A stretch of 64,000 bases of DNA. Origin: Armigeres subalbatus. Its lineage: Eukaryota; Arthropoda; Insecta; Diptera; Culicidae. The notes beneath the pieces are model-generated. The model saw only the letters and a program-made list of their open reading frames with translations. It did no database searches and was not told the DNA's origin. The position numbers and the translations under genes are program-made. This document shows positions 34,279-46,934 of this stretch, one piece after another. Numbering within the stretch: position 1 is the first letter of the stretch; every line of letters begins with the position of its first letter. The stretch lies in assembly GCF_024139115.2 (NCBI RefSeq), contig NC_085139.1, positions 71,777,203 to 71,841,202 of the forward strand. Reading direction: 5' to 3'.

Positions 34279-37200
34279 CGAAAAAAAAACGCCGCAAAAG
34301 ATAGCCGAAACTGGGAACAGTGGGATGATATCAAGACGCATTATTTGGACGATTGCAGCGAGATAAAGCTATTCGGATACCGAGTTTTGTCTGAGCAGTC
34401 GTAAAATGTTTTATGCTCCCTCCAACGGATGTTTACCGCGACGGCGAGACTATTTCGAGCGGAAGTCTGCATGTGTCCAAACAAATTGTTTTTTAAGTCA
34501 TTCTTAACTAATGCTCAGAGCCGTAGCGTGGATTCCCGGCGCCCTTGGCGAAATCTGTTTTGGGCGCCCCTCTCAAAATATTTTACGCAATATTTACATT
34601 CCAATATTTTTTTACAATCCAATATAATTTTGAATCTCCCCCATAAGATTTAGATACTTTAAAGCAAAAGAATTCGGGGATATGCCCCTGAAATGTATTG
34701 AAATTTAGTGGAATTTTAAACTATTTGCAAAATATGTATGGAACCTTGCAGAGTCTTGGGCATTTCTGGATCATCGTAGGAAATCTGAACTGACATAAAA
34801 ATCATTAAAATTGCTGAAAGCTCTTTACTCATGATAGCTTTCAGCAAATCGGTCGATGCTCGAAATCGGTATCAGGTGCTTTAGAATGAGCCTGTCAGTG
34901 CAGTAGTTTGGAGGCACTGCTGTACTTCGTTGGGTCAATAAAATCCAACTTTGAAGTGGAGGGAATCGCCATCTAAAGCAAGAGGGCCACGTGGTGAACT
35001 GAGGTAGTGAGTGCTTTGATAGTGGATATTGTAGAATTTTTTTGCTAATCTACGAAAGCCTTGATAACCAAAATAATCATTATATCAGGGTAGTCAGCGC
35101 TGGCCGATGCTCAAAATCGTGCGGCTTAAGCGCCACTTTATTCGGAGATCGCACGACGCATTTAATTTGCCCGGTTGAGACGACCTCAGGGCGAATCCAT
35201 TTGAAAAACTCTGAGAAGGAGATCTATTTCTCCAGAGTACGATATAAGATTACACGTACCCTTCAACGTTGTAACCAGTAATGCTACGTTGCACGTTCTT
35301 TTCTCATCAGTGGTAACTTCAATCAAAGTCTACTCTTCGGAGTGCGGTCAACTATCTGGTGACAATAAATGTCCAAAAATGAGAATAATTCGATCCACAA
35401 TTTTTGAATATGAGATGTTTAGACTTTTTCTAAATGGGCTTCAAATAGAGTGAAGTAGGGAGTTGTATTCCTCCAGTAAGTGGCTCGGCCGGTCGTCGAA
35501 ATTTAGTTTGGCTTTGTGTGGAAGGCAAAACGATCGGCCGGTAGGCGTAATTTTGTTCTGCTTTGAGTAAATGAATCAGAAAGTGATAGTTTGTTCCTTG
35601 TCCAGTCGTATTTCTGCAGTAAGCTAGTTTGCAGTAGCCATCGTGCAAGTAATTGCAGTGCGTGCTTCAGTCGGCGGGAGAATAATAAAATATCTATTTC
35701 TTGTTCGGTGGATCATGTGCATGTATTGCGCTTTGCTCCGGTCGAGCTCCGGTCCCCCCTCCGGGGGGAGGGGTTTCGAAAAAGTCTACGTTAGTCTACG
35801 AAGGGAGACGGAGGGGTATAATAAAAGTCCACGTAGACTTTTTTATTTATTTATTTTTTTGGAAAACAATTCACACAGCAGCTTTGTGCAAAGTTTACTT
35901 GTTAGATTTTTTAAATATTTTTCCGTTTTTTTGTTAGACTTTACAGAAATAATCTCCTCGAGTTTCTCCAGAAAAATCGTATGGATTTCACTGAAGTAAT
36001 AGTCTGAACTATGGCTTGAAAATATCATGATTTCAACAGCAAATTGTTCTGTGTTGAGCAGGAAAATTATCCAAAGTCTCCTATAAAAACATTAATTTAC
36101 ACTTGGATTACATTTTACTAAAATATCTTTTGATTTTCAGCAGGAACTTCTTTGGAAACTACAAGTGATTCTTCAGAATTTCAGCGGGAAATTATGTCGC
36201 ACTTCAACGAAAAATTCTTTAGAATATAGAAACGAAACATTTTGGAATATTCAAGAAAAAGTCTTTTGAATTTCCAAAAGACATTCTTCGGAACTTGTAA
36301 GGGGAATTCTCCGAAATTTTCTCGAGAAACCCTTCAGAATTTCCACTTAAGATTTTCTGGGAAGTCTGGGAAGAAATTTTTCTTAATTTCGGATATTCTT
36401 GGAATTTTCGCGAGGAATTCTTTGGACAATTTCTTCGGCAGTTCTAATGAAAATTATTTGGAATTATCGATGGAAAAAGAAATTGTTGAAAACTTTCACG
36501 AGAAATTATTTGAATTTCACACCAAAAACTCTTTGAGTTTTCACAAAAAAAATTGCAATTCTTGTAATTTCATGAAATTTTTTATGAAAATTTATTCGAA
36601 TTTTTAACGATAAATTCGCCACAAAATCAACTGAAATTCCACCGAAAATTATTTGGAAAACTCTTTGCAATGGGCATAGGATTTTTTTTTAATTTCCTCA
36701 GGAAATCGCTCCTACTATGCAAGAGAAATTTCAAAACCACGTTAAAATTCAACGGGGAATAATTCTAAATTTTCACGGAAAATTACTCGAAGAAAATGTC
36801 GGGAGAACTATTGGAACTTAGAAAAAAATCATGGGAATTCAACGGATGATTATTCAGCAGGATATTGCATGAAATTTTCAAGAAAAACATTATCACGGAG
36901 AGTTCTTTGGAGTATTACCTGGAAACTTTAAAGTTTATCAATTGGAAAATTCTACGGAATGTAGCTTGATCTTGAGCTTGATTGACTGCTCGTAGTTGCT
37001 ACTCCAAATGATCAATTGGGAAATTCTACGGAATTTACACGAAAAACTTATTAGAATGCAGGCTTCATATTCTCGGAATTTCAACTCGAATTTTTTTGAA
37101 ATTCTGAAAATTCTTGGGTTTTCTACAAATTTGAACCGGCATGAAGAGTTATAATTCAGATGCGTGAATGATTTAAAGCAGTGGCGCGCCGATGCAAAGA

Positions 37201-37440
37201 GAATGAATCAAATTCAACAGAAATTTAATTAATTGGCTCCGAGATTTAGTTTCAGGAGCTATGGATAGAGGACTAAATTTGATTTAGTTTTGAATTTTTA
37301 ATTGATATTGTGTTGGATTTTGTTATGTTTGAAATTTGAATTTTACTGTAATGTTCAAAATGGATTTGTATAGCTGAATTGCTGAAAACGTGGTTGATTT
37401 CCATATGTTTTGCAATCACATATGATATTTTGTAAAATTT
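34279..37440. repeat. AT-rich degenerate repeats; no gene
   Basis: No coding sequence is recognised. About 36,040-37,130 is a long run of degenerate units resembling 'ggaatttcacgagaaattctt', similar to 1.08-1.31 kb. A short piece at 36,966-37,010 is an inverted copy of the SINE 3' end (ctcgtagttgctact). Paired direct motifs, ggggtttcgaaaaagtctac at about 35,770 and a near copy at about 37,480, bracket the region and may be ends of one decayed element. Confidence 0.45.
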
Positions 37441-37566
37441 GAAAAAGTCTACGTAGACTTCAAGGGGGTGGGGGAGGGGTTTCGGAAAAGTCTACGAAAG
37501 TCTACTAGGGGGGAGGGGGGGTTTGAAAATGTGAAATTTCGGTCTACGTGGTTTGTGGACAGCCCC
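37441..37566. repeat. Transposon-end-like block (tctacgtagac / ggacagccc)
   Basis: G-rich sequence with several copies of aagtctacg, ending ggtctacgtggtttgtggac then agccc. This reads like the terminus of a DNA transposon, with subterminal copies of the same motif at 35,760-35,860. The matching opposite end was not found. Confidence 0.4.
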
Positions 37567-38425
37567 TTTCTTCCTTCCTACATCTTTATCTCACTTCTTA
37601 CTTCTCCCTTCCTTACTTCTCACACTTACTTCATTTCACCTTTCTCCTTTTTACTTCTCACTTCTCATTTCTCACTACTAACTACTCACTTCTCACTTCT
37701 TATTTCTCACTTATTAATTATCACTTCCCACTTCTCACTTTTCACTTCTCATATATCTATACTCATTACTCCCAACTTACTTTTCACTACCCATTTCTTG
37801 TGTTTTTGTCTTTTCGACCTTTTGTTCTTCGACCCTTTGACCTTTCGACCATTTGTCCATTCGACTTTTTGTCCTTTCGACCTTTTGACCCTTCGACCTT
37901 TTGTCCTTTCGACCTTTTGTCCTTCGATCTTTTGTCCTTCGACCTTTTGACTTTTTGACACAGATTCATAAAAATGAGAAGTGAAAAGGTAGAAAGAAGG
38001 AGGGGGGAAAAATAAACGGTAAGAAAGAAAAAAGAAGTATGAAGAAGAACAGAAGAAGAAAAAAAACAAAAAAGGAAGAAAGAAGATAGATGAAGGAAAA
38101 AAGAAGGACGAAGGAAGAAAGAAGAAGAAGAGAAGACACAAGGATGCAAAAAAAGAAAGAAGCAAGTAACAGGGAATAGAAAAATGGAAAAGAAATAAAG
38201 CAGAAAGAAAGGAAACAAGAAGGAAGAAAGAAAGAAGAGAAAAAGAATGAAGTAGGAGAGAAGAAAGAAAGAAGAAAGAAGGAAGAAAGGATGAAAACAT
38301 AAGGAAAAAAGAAGGAAAAACGGAGGAAGAAAGAATGAAGAAAGACGGAAGAAAGAATGAAGAAAGACGGAAGAAAGAAATAAGTAAGAAAGAAGGTTGA
38401 AAGAAAAAAGAAACAATAAGAAAAA
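37567..38425. repeat. Low-complexity pyrimidine tract, 16-bp minisatellite, purine tract
   Basis: 37,567-37,800 is pyrimidine-rich with cttctcactt-like units. 37,800-37,965 is a minisatellite of about 16 bp (ttcgaccttttgtcct). 37,975-38,425 is an almost pure G/A tract of gaagaaag units. Phe/Leu/Ser-rich frames across it are low-complexity artefacts. Confidence 0.85.
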
Positions 38426-39059
38426 CCCAGATTAATCCAACTAGCGGTGATGGTGCCTTTCTCGTTCGTTCAAAGGGTTTGAAAAAATCTAAAATAACAC
38501 CAAAATGTGGATTGGTCTTATTTTTCATATTTGTTTATATGTCTAAAAAAATTCTCGCCAAACGCAATTTGTTGCAAACAAATCGGATGAGCATAAGAGC
38601 AAAAAATGGCATTTTATTTTGTAGTTTTTAAAATTAGTATTTCCGCCATAACTTTTGACCCAATTGTACGATCCGGCCAAGTTTCTATAAGAAACAATGG
38701 GACAAGATTCTGCGTCGAATGCAATCTGTTACGAGCGACCTGAGAAGCACACATATTGCACATCAATCACAGTAACTTATATATGACAGTAACTTATATT
38801 CAGTCACTATATGGTTACTGCAACCAGATTTGTTGAACTTGTATTGCTTGGGGAATAGATGAAGTCTAAGTGCTAAGAAAGTGAGCTAGACTTTAATGAA
38901 CTCTTTTTCACAATAAATAGTAATTTGACCATAACATCTAAGCCCATAGTCCGATCTGGCTGATTTTCAGTAAGAAAATATGAGACATTCCGCGTCGAAT
39001 GCAATTTAATGCGAGCAAATCGGTTGAGGAAAAGTGCCTGCAAAATGAGTCAATGAGAC

Positions 39060-39905
39060 ATTTTTTTACCGATTTTTTCGTATGAATTTGTATTTTGGCC
39101 ATAACTTCTGATCTCATAGTTCGATCTGGCCAATTTCAAATAGGAAACAATGGGACAGGATTCTGCATCGAATGCAACTTATTGCGAGCAAATCGGTTGA
39201 GAATAAGTTCCCGAAAAATGAGTGACATTTTTTACGCGATTTTTTCGTATGAATTTGCGTTTTGGCCATAACTTCTGATCCCATAGTTCGATCTGACCAA
39301 TTTCAAATAGGAAACCATGGGACAGGATTCTGCGTCGAATGCAACTTGTTGCGAGCAAATCGGTTGAGGATAAGTGCCCGAAAAATGAGTGACATTTTTT
39401 ACGCGATTTTTTCGTATGAATTTGTATTTTGGCCAGAACTTCTGATCCCATAGTCCGATCTGGCCAATTTCAAATAGGAAACAATGGGACAGGATTCTAC
39501 ATCGAATGCAACTTGTTGCGAGCAAATCGGTTGAGAATAAGATCCCGAAAAATGAGTGACATTTTTTACGCGATTTTTTCGTATAAATTTGTGTTTTGGC
39601 CATAACTTCTGATCCCATAGTCCGATCTGACCAATTTCAAATAGGAAACAATGGGACAGGATTCTGCGTCGAATGCAACTTGTTGCGAGCAAATCGGTTG
39701 AGGATAAGTGCCCGAAAAATGAGTGACATTTTTTACGCGATTTTTTCGTATGAATCTGTATTTTGGCTATAACTTCTGATCCCATAGTTCGATCTGGCCA
39801 ATTTCAAATAGGAAACAATGGGACAGGATTCTGCGTCGAATGCAACTTGTTGCGAGCAAATCGGTTGAGAATAAGTGCCCGAAAAATGAGTGACATTTTT
39901 TGAGT
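39060..39905 (-). repeat. 167-bp tandem satellite array, copy 1
   Basis: About five head-to-tail units of 167 bp. Each has cttctgatcccatagt, aataggaaacaatgggac and caaatcggttgagga, with a few per cent differences between units. Frames are open on the minus strand only because the unit lacks stops there. Confidence 0.9.
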
Positions 39906-39912
39906 AGTTTTG

Positions 39913-39932
39913 CGCACACACACATACACACA

Positions 39933-40000
<68 letters not shown>
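39913..40000. repeat. (CA)n microsatellite
   Basis: CA dinucleotides with two TA interruptions near the left end. It directly abuts the 167-bp array in the same arrangement as at 42,082-42,204. Confidence 0.97.
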
Positions 40001-40004
<4 letters not shown>

Positions 40005-40130
40005 TCACCTCGATTCGTCGAACTGAGTCGATTGGTATATAACACTATGGGTCTCCGGGCCTTCTATAAAAAGTTTGTTTTTGGAGCGATCATATAGCCT
40101 TTACCGTATACTTAGTATACGAGAAAGGCA

Positions 40131-40512
40131 AAAAGGCGGAAGAAAGGAAGAAGAAAAAATAAATTAGAATGAAGAAAGAAGTTAGAAGGAAAGTAGAAGA
40201 AGGAAGTAACACACAAGGAAACATAAAATGAAGGTAGACTGAAGAAGCAAGTAACAGGATAGGACGTAAGAAAGATGGGGAAAATAAAACACTAAAGAGG
40301 GAGAAATAAGGAAGTGAAAAAAGAGAAAGAAAGAAGAAGGAAGGGGAAAAGAAGGATAAAAGATTGGAAAAAGAAGGAAGTAAAAAGGAAGAAAGAAGGA
40401 AAAAAGAAGGAAGGAAGAAGAAAGAAGGAAGAAACAAAGAAGGCAAAACAAAAAGAGTGAAGAAAGAAAGAAAAAAGAAGGAAGAAAACCTGAACGAAGA
40501 AAGAGAGAAGAC
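40131..40512. repeat. Purine (GAAGAAAG)n tract
   Basis: Continuation of the purine tract at 37,975-38,425. The transposon-like unit between them appears to have inserted into a single, originally about 0.8-kb, polypurine stretch. It ends where R1 sequence begins. Confidence 0.85.
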
Positions 40513-40552
40513 GGCTTCCCGGCCTTCGGCAACAACACCATATACTGCCTTT
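40513..40552 (-). pseudogene. R1-clade LINE RT fragment, downstream half
   Basis: The minus-strand translation gives RQYMVLLPKAGKPSS, the continuation of the R1 RT motif CRFPERWK found at 63,649 and to its right (compare the intact order KWKRQKLVLLPKAGRPPS at 6060-6130). The two halves are separated by the 23.1-kb insertion. Confidence 0.75.
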
Positions 40553-42077
40553 CCCAAGTAACATTTTAAGATTTATCATGCTCTATAAGAGGTTTTCATG
40601 ACCAGTTGCTAATAAAACTAATAACTCCACCAAAACCTCTTCACGACATCATTAAGACAGCCTTCCGGCCTAATGGACCAACCTAGAAGAAGTTATTAAA
40701 ACCGTATTAAGAGTAGTAATAAAACTGCAATAAAACATTGTATTGAATTTGTTGATACTCTATAAGAGGTTGTCGTGACCATCATAAGAGTAACAATAAA
40801 ACTGTTTCAATTTCATATTATGGATTTTATTTATTGTCATTCGATTGCCTTTGTTTTTATTTTCAATAGATAACAATGTCTTCTATGTAAATCTGATGTG
40901 TGGAAAATAATGTTTCTGATTTGATGTTGAAAATGTAGCATTTTTTAAGTAGTTCATACAGCAGAATGACATGCGCAACCAAATTTATCGTGAATATTGA
41001 GATTGTAGAAGCTTAAAATCAACGCGCTTCGAAATTATCGAATAATCACATGAAAATAGGAAATAAAATAATTTTCCAAACTACTCAAAATATTTCAATT
41101 TCAAATAGTTTGTAATAAAGTAATCATGCTTCTATCAAAAAACCTCACAAATAATTTAATTCCACTATAAAATAGTCTATTTGATCGAAATTGATGTATT
41201 TTTTTTCAATCACAGCTATGACGTTGATCATTATTTCAACATGGCGACATTCCTTTTTATGAAAACAAAAATCTGGCGATAAATAGCTCAATGGCTTTTG
41301 TGATAACCTCAATATTTCTCATTGGTTACTTCATGACCGTTTTAAACATGCTATAAAACTTTGTCATGATTACACTTCCCTACAACAGATGGCCTTCGGT
41401 TCGATAACATGCAGCCTAGTGGCTGAGGCGAGAAACACTTTTTCTTCCTACGGGCAACGATGCCAAATCTGTGGAAATAAAAGCTCTCGGTGGATTTGCG
41501 GATCCGCATAAGAAATCCACGAATGCTTGTAATTTCCTGAAATTATTGAATTTACGAATATATGGAATATTACTCATTCGTGTTTTCTTCCTTTTTTAGA
41601 AACCGAAAACTGGAAATCATCGTGAATTAAAATGATTCTTCATCGTATCGTCTTTTCATGAAAAGCCGCAATCCAATTAAGTGCATACAGAGCTGTTATT
41701 TCCACCCACACTGTGCACCATGTGATGATTTCATCGCACACCACCGTGAGCAGCACAAAAACTCATTGCGTAAATGAACCAACACTGTGTGTGAGAACGA
41801 CAACGATGTGTGAGAAGACCATTCCTCAATGAGGAGTTCTTTCGGAGAGAGCCTAATCAAGAACAAAAATTCGGTACTCACTGTGTTGACGAAAGATGTT
41901 GTTGATATCATTCCACCTAGTCAAATATTGATTAAGAACCACACTTTTTTTTGCCTTTCTCGTATACTAAGTATACGGTAAAGGCTATATGATCGCTCCA
42001 AAAACAAACTTTTTATAGAAGGCCCGGAGACCCATAGTGTTATATACCAATCGACTCAGTTCGACGAATCGAGGTGA

Positions 42078-42204
<127 letters not shown>

Positions 42205-42219
42205 GCAAAACTACTCAAA

Positions 42220-43205
42220 AAATGTCACTCATTTTTCGGGCACTTATCCTCAACCGATTTGCTCGCAACAAGTTGCATTCGACGCAGAATCCTGTCCCAT
42301 TGTTTCCTATTTGAAATTGGTCAGATCGAACTATGGGATCAGAAGTTATGGCCAAAATACAAATTCATACGAAAAATCGCGCAACAATGCCACTCATTTT
42401 TCGGGCACTTATCCTCAACCGATTTGCTCGCAACAAGTTGCATTCGACGCAGAATCCTGTCCCATTGTTTCCTATTTGAAATTGGTTAGATCGGACTATG
42501 GGATCAGAAGTTATGGCCAAAATACAAATTCATACGAAAAAATCGCGAAAAAATGTCACTCATTTTTCGGGCACTTATCCTCAACCGATTTGCTTGCAAC
42601 AAGTTGCATTCGACGCAGAATCCTGTCCCATTGTTTCCTATTTGAAATTGGTCAGATCGGACTATGGGATCAGAAGTTATGGTCAAAATACAAATTCATA
42701 CGAAAAAATCGCGTAAAAAATGTCACTCATTTTTCGGGCACTTATCCTCAACCGATTTGCTTGCAACAAGTTGCATTCGACGCAGAATCCTGTCCCATTG
42801 TTTCCTATTTGAAATTGGTCAGATCGGACTATGGGATCAGAAGTTATGGCCAAAATACAAATTCATACGAAAAATTCGCGTAAAAAATGTCACTCATTTT
42901 TCGGGCACTTATCCTCAATCGATTTGCTCACAACAAGTTGCATTCGACGCAGAATTCTGTCCCATTGTTTCCTATTTGAAATTGGTCAGATCGGACTATG
43001 GGATCAGAAGTTATGGCCAAAATACAAATTCATACGAAAAAATCGCGTAAAAAATGTCACTCATTTTTCGGGCACTTATCCTCAACCGATTTGCTTGCAA
43101 CAAGTTGCATTCGACGCAGAATCCTGTCCCATTGTTTCCTATTTGAAATTGGTCAGATCGGACTATGGGATCAGAAGTTATGGCCAAAATACAAATTCAT
43201 ACTCA
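42220..43205 (+). repeat. 167-bp tandem satellite array, copy 2
   Basis: Six units with start spacing of 166-167 bp (for example 42,498, 42,664, 42,831, 42,998 for one reference codon). Because 167 is not a multiple of three and the unit has no stop in any forward frame, all three frames stay open for hundreds of bases. Confidence 0.92.
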
Positions 43206-43818
43206 TTTTTCAGGCACTTTGCCTCAACCGATTTGCCGGCATTAAATTGCATTCAACGCAGAATGTCTCATATTTTCTTATTGAAAATTAGCCAGATCGG
43301 ACTATGGGCTTAGATGTTATGGTCAAATTACTATTTATTGTGAAAAAGAGTTCAAAAAAGTCTAGCTCACTTTCTTAGCACTTAGACTTCATATATTCCC
43401 CAAGCAACACAATTTCAACAAATCTGGTTGCAGTAACCATATTGTGACTGAATCCGGTCATATATAAGTTACTCTGATTGATGTGCAATATGTGTGCTTC
43501 TCAGGTCGCTCGCAACAGATTGCATTCGACGCAGAATCTTGTCCCATTGTTTCCTATAGAAACTTGGCCGGATTGTACAATTGGGTCAAAAGTTATGGCG
43601 AAAATACTAATTTTAAAACTACTAAATAAAATGCCATTTTCTGCTCTTATGCTCATCCGATTTGTTTGCAACAAATTGCGTTTGGCGAGAATTTTTTTTA
43701 TGCATATAAACAAATATGAAAAATAAGACCAATCCACATATTGGTGTTATTTGAGATTTTTCCAAACCTTTTGAACGAACGAGAAAGGCACCATCACCGC
43801 TAGGTGGATTAATCTGGG

Positions 43819-44695
43819 TTTTTTTTCTTATTTGCGCTCTCAGAGAGTTTCCCGAATCAAAATCAAATCAAACTGTAAGTAGCAATTCAATAATTGTCGG
43901 ATAACCCGGAGAAAGATTACTTCTGACAAAAATCGAATAGTTTGTGACATTGTTTTTATTGGAAAGCATCGCTCTGCTTATAACCGATTGTTCCATTTAT
44001 TTATTTTTTTTGGCAAAAAAGGCGCAGCTTAAAACAAAGCTTATTTATGTTTACCTTAACAATACAGAATTGTCTGTTAACGAATATAATACATTAACAT
44101 TTACACGATCTTCCGTTTTACAAAAGTATGGAACATAACGGTACAATATCGGTAACACGTACAATATCACTTCTTTTTCACATTTTTGACGCCAATTTCA
44201 GGTTTTAGATTGTCAATCAAAGCCGAGAGAGAATAAACGGATGATGCTAGAATAAATTGCGTCCTATGGCTATCGTTTCACTCCTGAAAAAGTAAGTGAA
44301 TTATGGATGTATTGCGATATGTTTTACCTATTTGATGACAAAATATAGGGCTTCCTTATTTGTTGTTCACGTTTCGATTCTTGAATTCCCAGCTCCGGCA
44401 AGCTATTTGGAATTTATTATCATGATTTTCTAGAACTTTGAACATTTTTAATGACAGAATAATATTTACATGATCATCAAATTATATGATCATCAAAACA
44501 AGAAACCACAAGTTTCCTTTAATTCTTTTCCCACACTTGGTTCTTCGTTCTCAAGACTCATTGAGGACCACAATGTTATTACCGCAACACAATCTCTCAG
44601 GTCAATAATGAGGAGTGCGAGAGAGACGCACATTTCATCTACACTGAGGAGTATTCCAGCCCTGAGTGCATATATTTAACAGCATTTCATATGTA
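43819..44695. other. No recognisable gene
   Basis: AT-rich sequence between the satellite unit and the hAT insertion; presumably part of the 23-kb element. A short segment near 43,920 (caaaaatcgaatagtttgtg) resembles 63,118-63,140. Confidence 0.5.
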
Positions 44696-44703
44696 TGTGT
44701 CTC

Positions 44704-44885
44704 CAGTGTTGAGAAATGAGTGAGCAGTGCTTGAAACTTACTCACTCACTCACGAGTATGAGTATTCAGTTTCGAACTCACTGCGAGTATACTAACGCGT
44801 GAGTATGGATTGCAATGCTCATACTCACGAGTGAGTATGACCAATTCAATTACTCACTCGTGAGTTATGTTTACTCACATGACCT
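44704..44885 (+). repeat. hAT left terminus and subterminal repeats
   Basis: TIR followed by about ten copies or near-copies of actcac / gtgagt, several joined as palindromes (actcacgagtgagt). The right end has a matching cluster at 62,545-62,769. Confidence 0.85.
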
Positions 44886-45619
44886 TATATTTTAAAGAAT
44901 GTAAGTTAATCACCTTAGATGTAACGAATAATGCCGAATATTTATAACCTATTAAAACACTAGAATCTTGTAGAAACTCATATTAGGACAAATTTAATGT
45001 GTCTGCTAGAAATCTACCATTAAAGTGTATTTATTATAGATTTATAAGGACTAGCACTACACTACTACTACGATACTAGTTGTAATTTGGTAGTATCAAT
45101 GTAGCAGCAGAAGGAACGTCGACCTTAGACCTTAGGGGACAAAACTACGTGATTATGACACACACGGGATTGTGACGACAAATGCCCGGCCTGTCCTCTT
45201 CTCAGGATGAAATAATATTTCCGGTCTAAGGAATCACTCGACTCCGAAGTCCAGCCCTTACGGCTACTTGGTAATTGCATTGATTGCGCATCCACTTGAT
45301 CAGTTCCGAATTGTACTTGGCTAATTTCTTGGCGATGTTCGGGCAGATGTAGCAAGTTTATTTAATTAAATAATTATAAAAGTTTATTAAAGTTCAATTC
45401 AATTTGATGTTTTTGAGCTTTTTTCAATTTTCAAAGATGCAAACGCCTGTAATGGAAACCTAAACGGAAGCTTTTGTGAGGACCACAAGTCTTGTGCATA
45501 ATGCAATTTATTTCGCTTAGCTTTTACCATGTTTTAAAAATGTTAAAGCTTTTATTTAAGTGCTTTAAATTCTTTTTCACTCAATAGTCTTCCCATAAAA
45601 ATCTAGAATTTATAAACCA

Positions 45620-45800
45620 CTAGTCGACCCGGCAGACGTTGTCTTGCAAAGTAGGCGAAATGCGCGTTGTGAACTGCCCATGCGAAACTCCATATGAATC
45701 TTAAATCTAGTTTTTCACGATTTACTCAACCTAACTCGTGATATTCGCATGAAGAAATATCATATAAACCCGTCGGAAACTATACAAACTTTGCAGTCAA
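45620..45800 (-). mobile_element. Helitron 3' fragment
   Basis: The inverse of the Helitron at 62,849-63,102: the CTAG end is at 45,620-45,623, with the short hairpin and cgacccggcagacg next to it. Homology to the other copy runs to the segment cccgtcggaaactat at about 45,770-45,785 and then stops. It lies inside the hAT element. Confidence 0.6.
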
Positions 45801-46429
45801 ATCCTAAAACCAAAATATTTGTCACAAAATAACCTGTTAAATACTCAATTTTGTTTTAAAATTTGTTCAACGCTTGCCCCCACGTCAAATAATAAGGGTC
45901 TCCAGTTGGCATTACGATCAAAGGCGTAGATATCGAGTTCGGTTATCGGTCCGGTCCAGGATGTTTTCGGGTGGGAAACATTCTTGACTCCCTATGGTAT
46001 CCATTTTACTCAGCACACAAGATACATAATAAATTAATGCATTAGGGGCATAGAAAAGACTTCAATTTATAACAGAGGAAATGATAATAGAATACAAGTT
46101 GAAAAGCAGATCAAGTATCAGTTGGAATGTAGAGTCACAGCAGAAATAATCTTACCATTCAATATACTAATGATCATGAGCAAAACGGAAGATTTGGCAT
46201 AACACCTAAAGACCAATCACCATCGTGTCTCTGCGGATCAGTGGTATTCCCTGGGATGCCACATTATATTGAAATATAAAAAGCAAGATCAATGTTTCAT
46301 TTTATTGAAATTATGTCACAAGTCTTCATTCCGACAATCAAAAAGCCAGCCTCATTTTAACTATATGAAAACCATAATCCAGCGGAAAAATTACCCAATA
46401 CGTAAAGCTACCTACGGGCCCGACAATCA

Positions 46430-46745
46430 TCTTTCTCGTGGTCGATTTGATTTTTTCGCAGGATATATTGCCTTCCTGTATCCATCGAAAACCATTATCA
46501 CCGCATCTTTCTGGCATCTGGCAACGGTCCCGGCCCTCCGCAGTACTCCAATTTTCGCGTTGTTGCTTCTCCAACAGCTGATGTAATTCATTTGTGGAAT
46601 TCGAAGTTTTATGCTATTCGATTGACATGTCCTGTGGAGTCCAAAAGATGTCCAATTTCCTGCCATTATGTGCCTTCGAGTTTCTCTACTGGCATCGTCT
46701 TCGGCGGTCATCAGTTAGCCAAAATACACAATCTCATAATTGAAG
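46430..46745 (-). pseudogene. Ancient RTE-like LINE 3' fragment
   Basis: The minus-strand translation MTAEDDASRETRRHIMAGN, FGLHRTCQSN, then NAKIGVLRRAGTVAR, parallels the C-terminal region of the RTE-like LINE at 22.9-26.2 kb (VTAENDTSREIRRRIVAGN, TAKIGRLRWAGHVAR). It is heavily decayed with internal deletions. Confidence 0.7.
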
Positions 46746-46934
46746 GTCCTGCATCCCTATCCCTCCACTTGGCAGCTGAAAAATAAAAATGACTGTTTCA
46801 AATTTTGTTGGGAAACTGCAAAAAAAAAAGAAGCTGCCAATTTAATTTATACCAAGACTAACTCACCTTACAATGTATTTGGATCACTTTTGTTATTAAA
46901 ATAACTTGAAACTTGGAAATAATTTAAATAAACA

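Larger units (their letters stand above)
38426..40130 (-). mobile_element. Satellite-carrying transposon-like unit, copy 1
   Basis: A 1.7-kb unit in a purine tract that resumes on its other side. One end has cccagattaatcc and gtgcctttctcgttcg. The other is the palindrome-bearing end cgtatacttagtatacgag followed by aaaggc, so both tips share GCCTTTCTCGT in inverted orientation. Inside are about five tandem 167-bp units (39,060-39,905), degenerate outer units, and a (CA)n run at 39,913-40,000. An inverted copy lies at 41,953-43,818 and a decayed third one at about 56,745-57,110. No protein motif found. Confidence 0.75.

Noticed and set aside
37749..38528. 259-codon Phe/Leu/Ser-rich frame on the minus strand
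   Set aside because: It is the translation of a polypurine tract and a 16-bp minisatellite; low complexity, no start context or homology.
39060..39905. CRISPR-like regular repeats
   Set aside because: Head-to-tail 167-bp units without distinct spacers, in a eukaryotic transposon-rich context.
40090..40557. 155-codon Phe/Ser-rich frame on the minus strand
   Set aside because: Same polypurine artefact, ending in a 40-bp R1 remnant.
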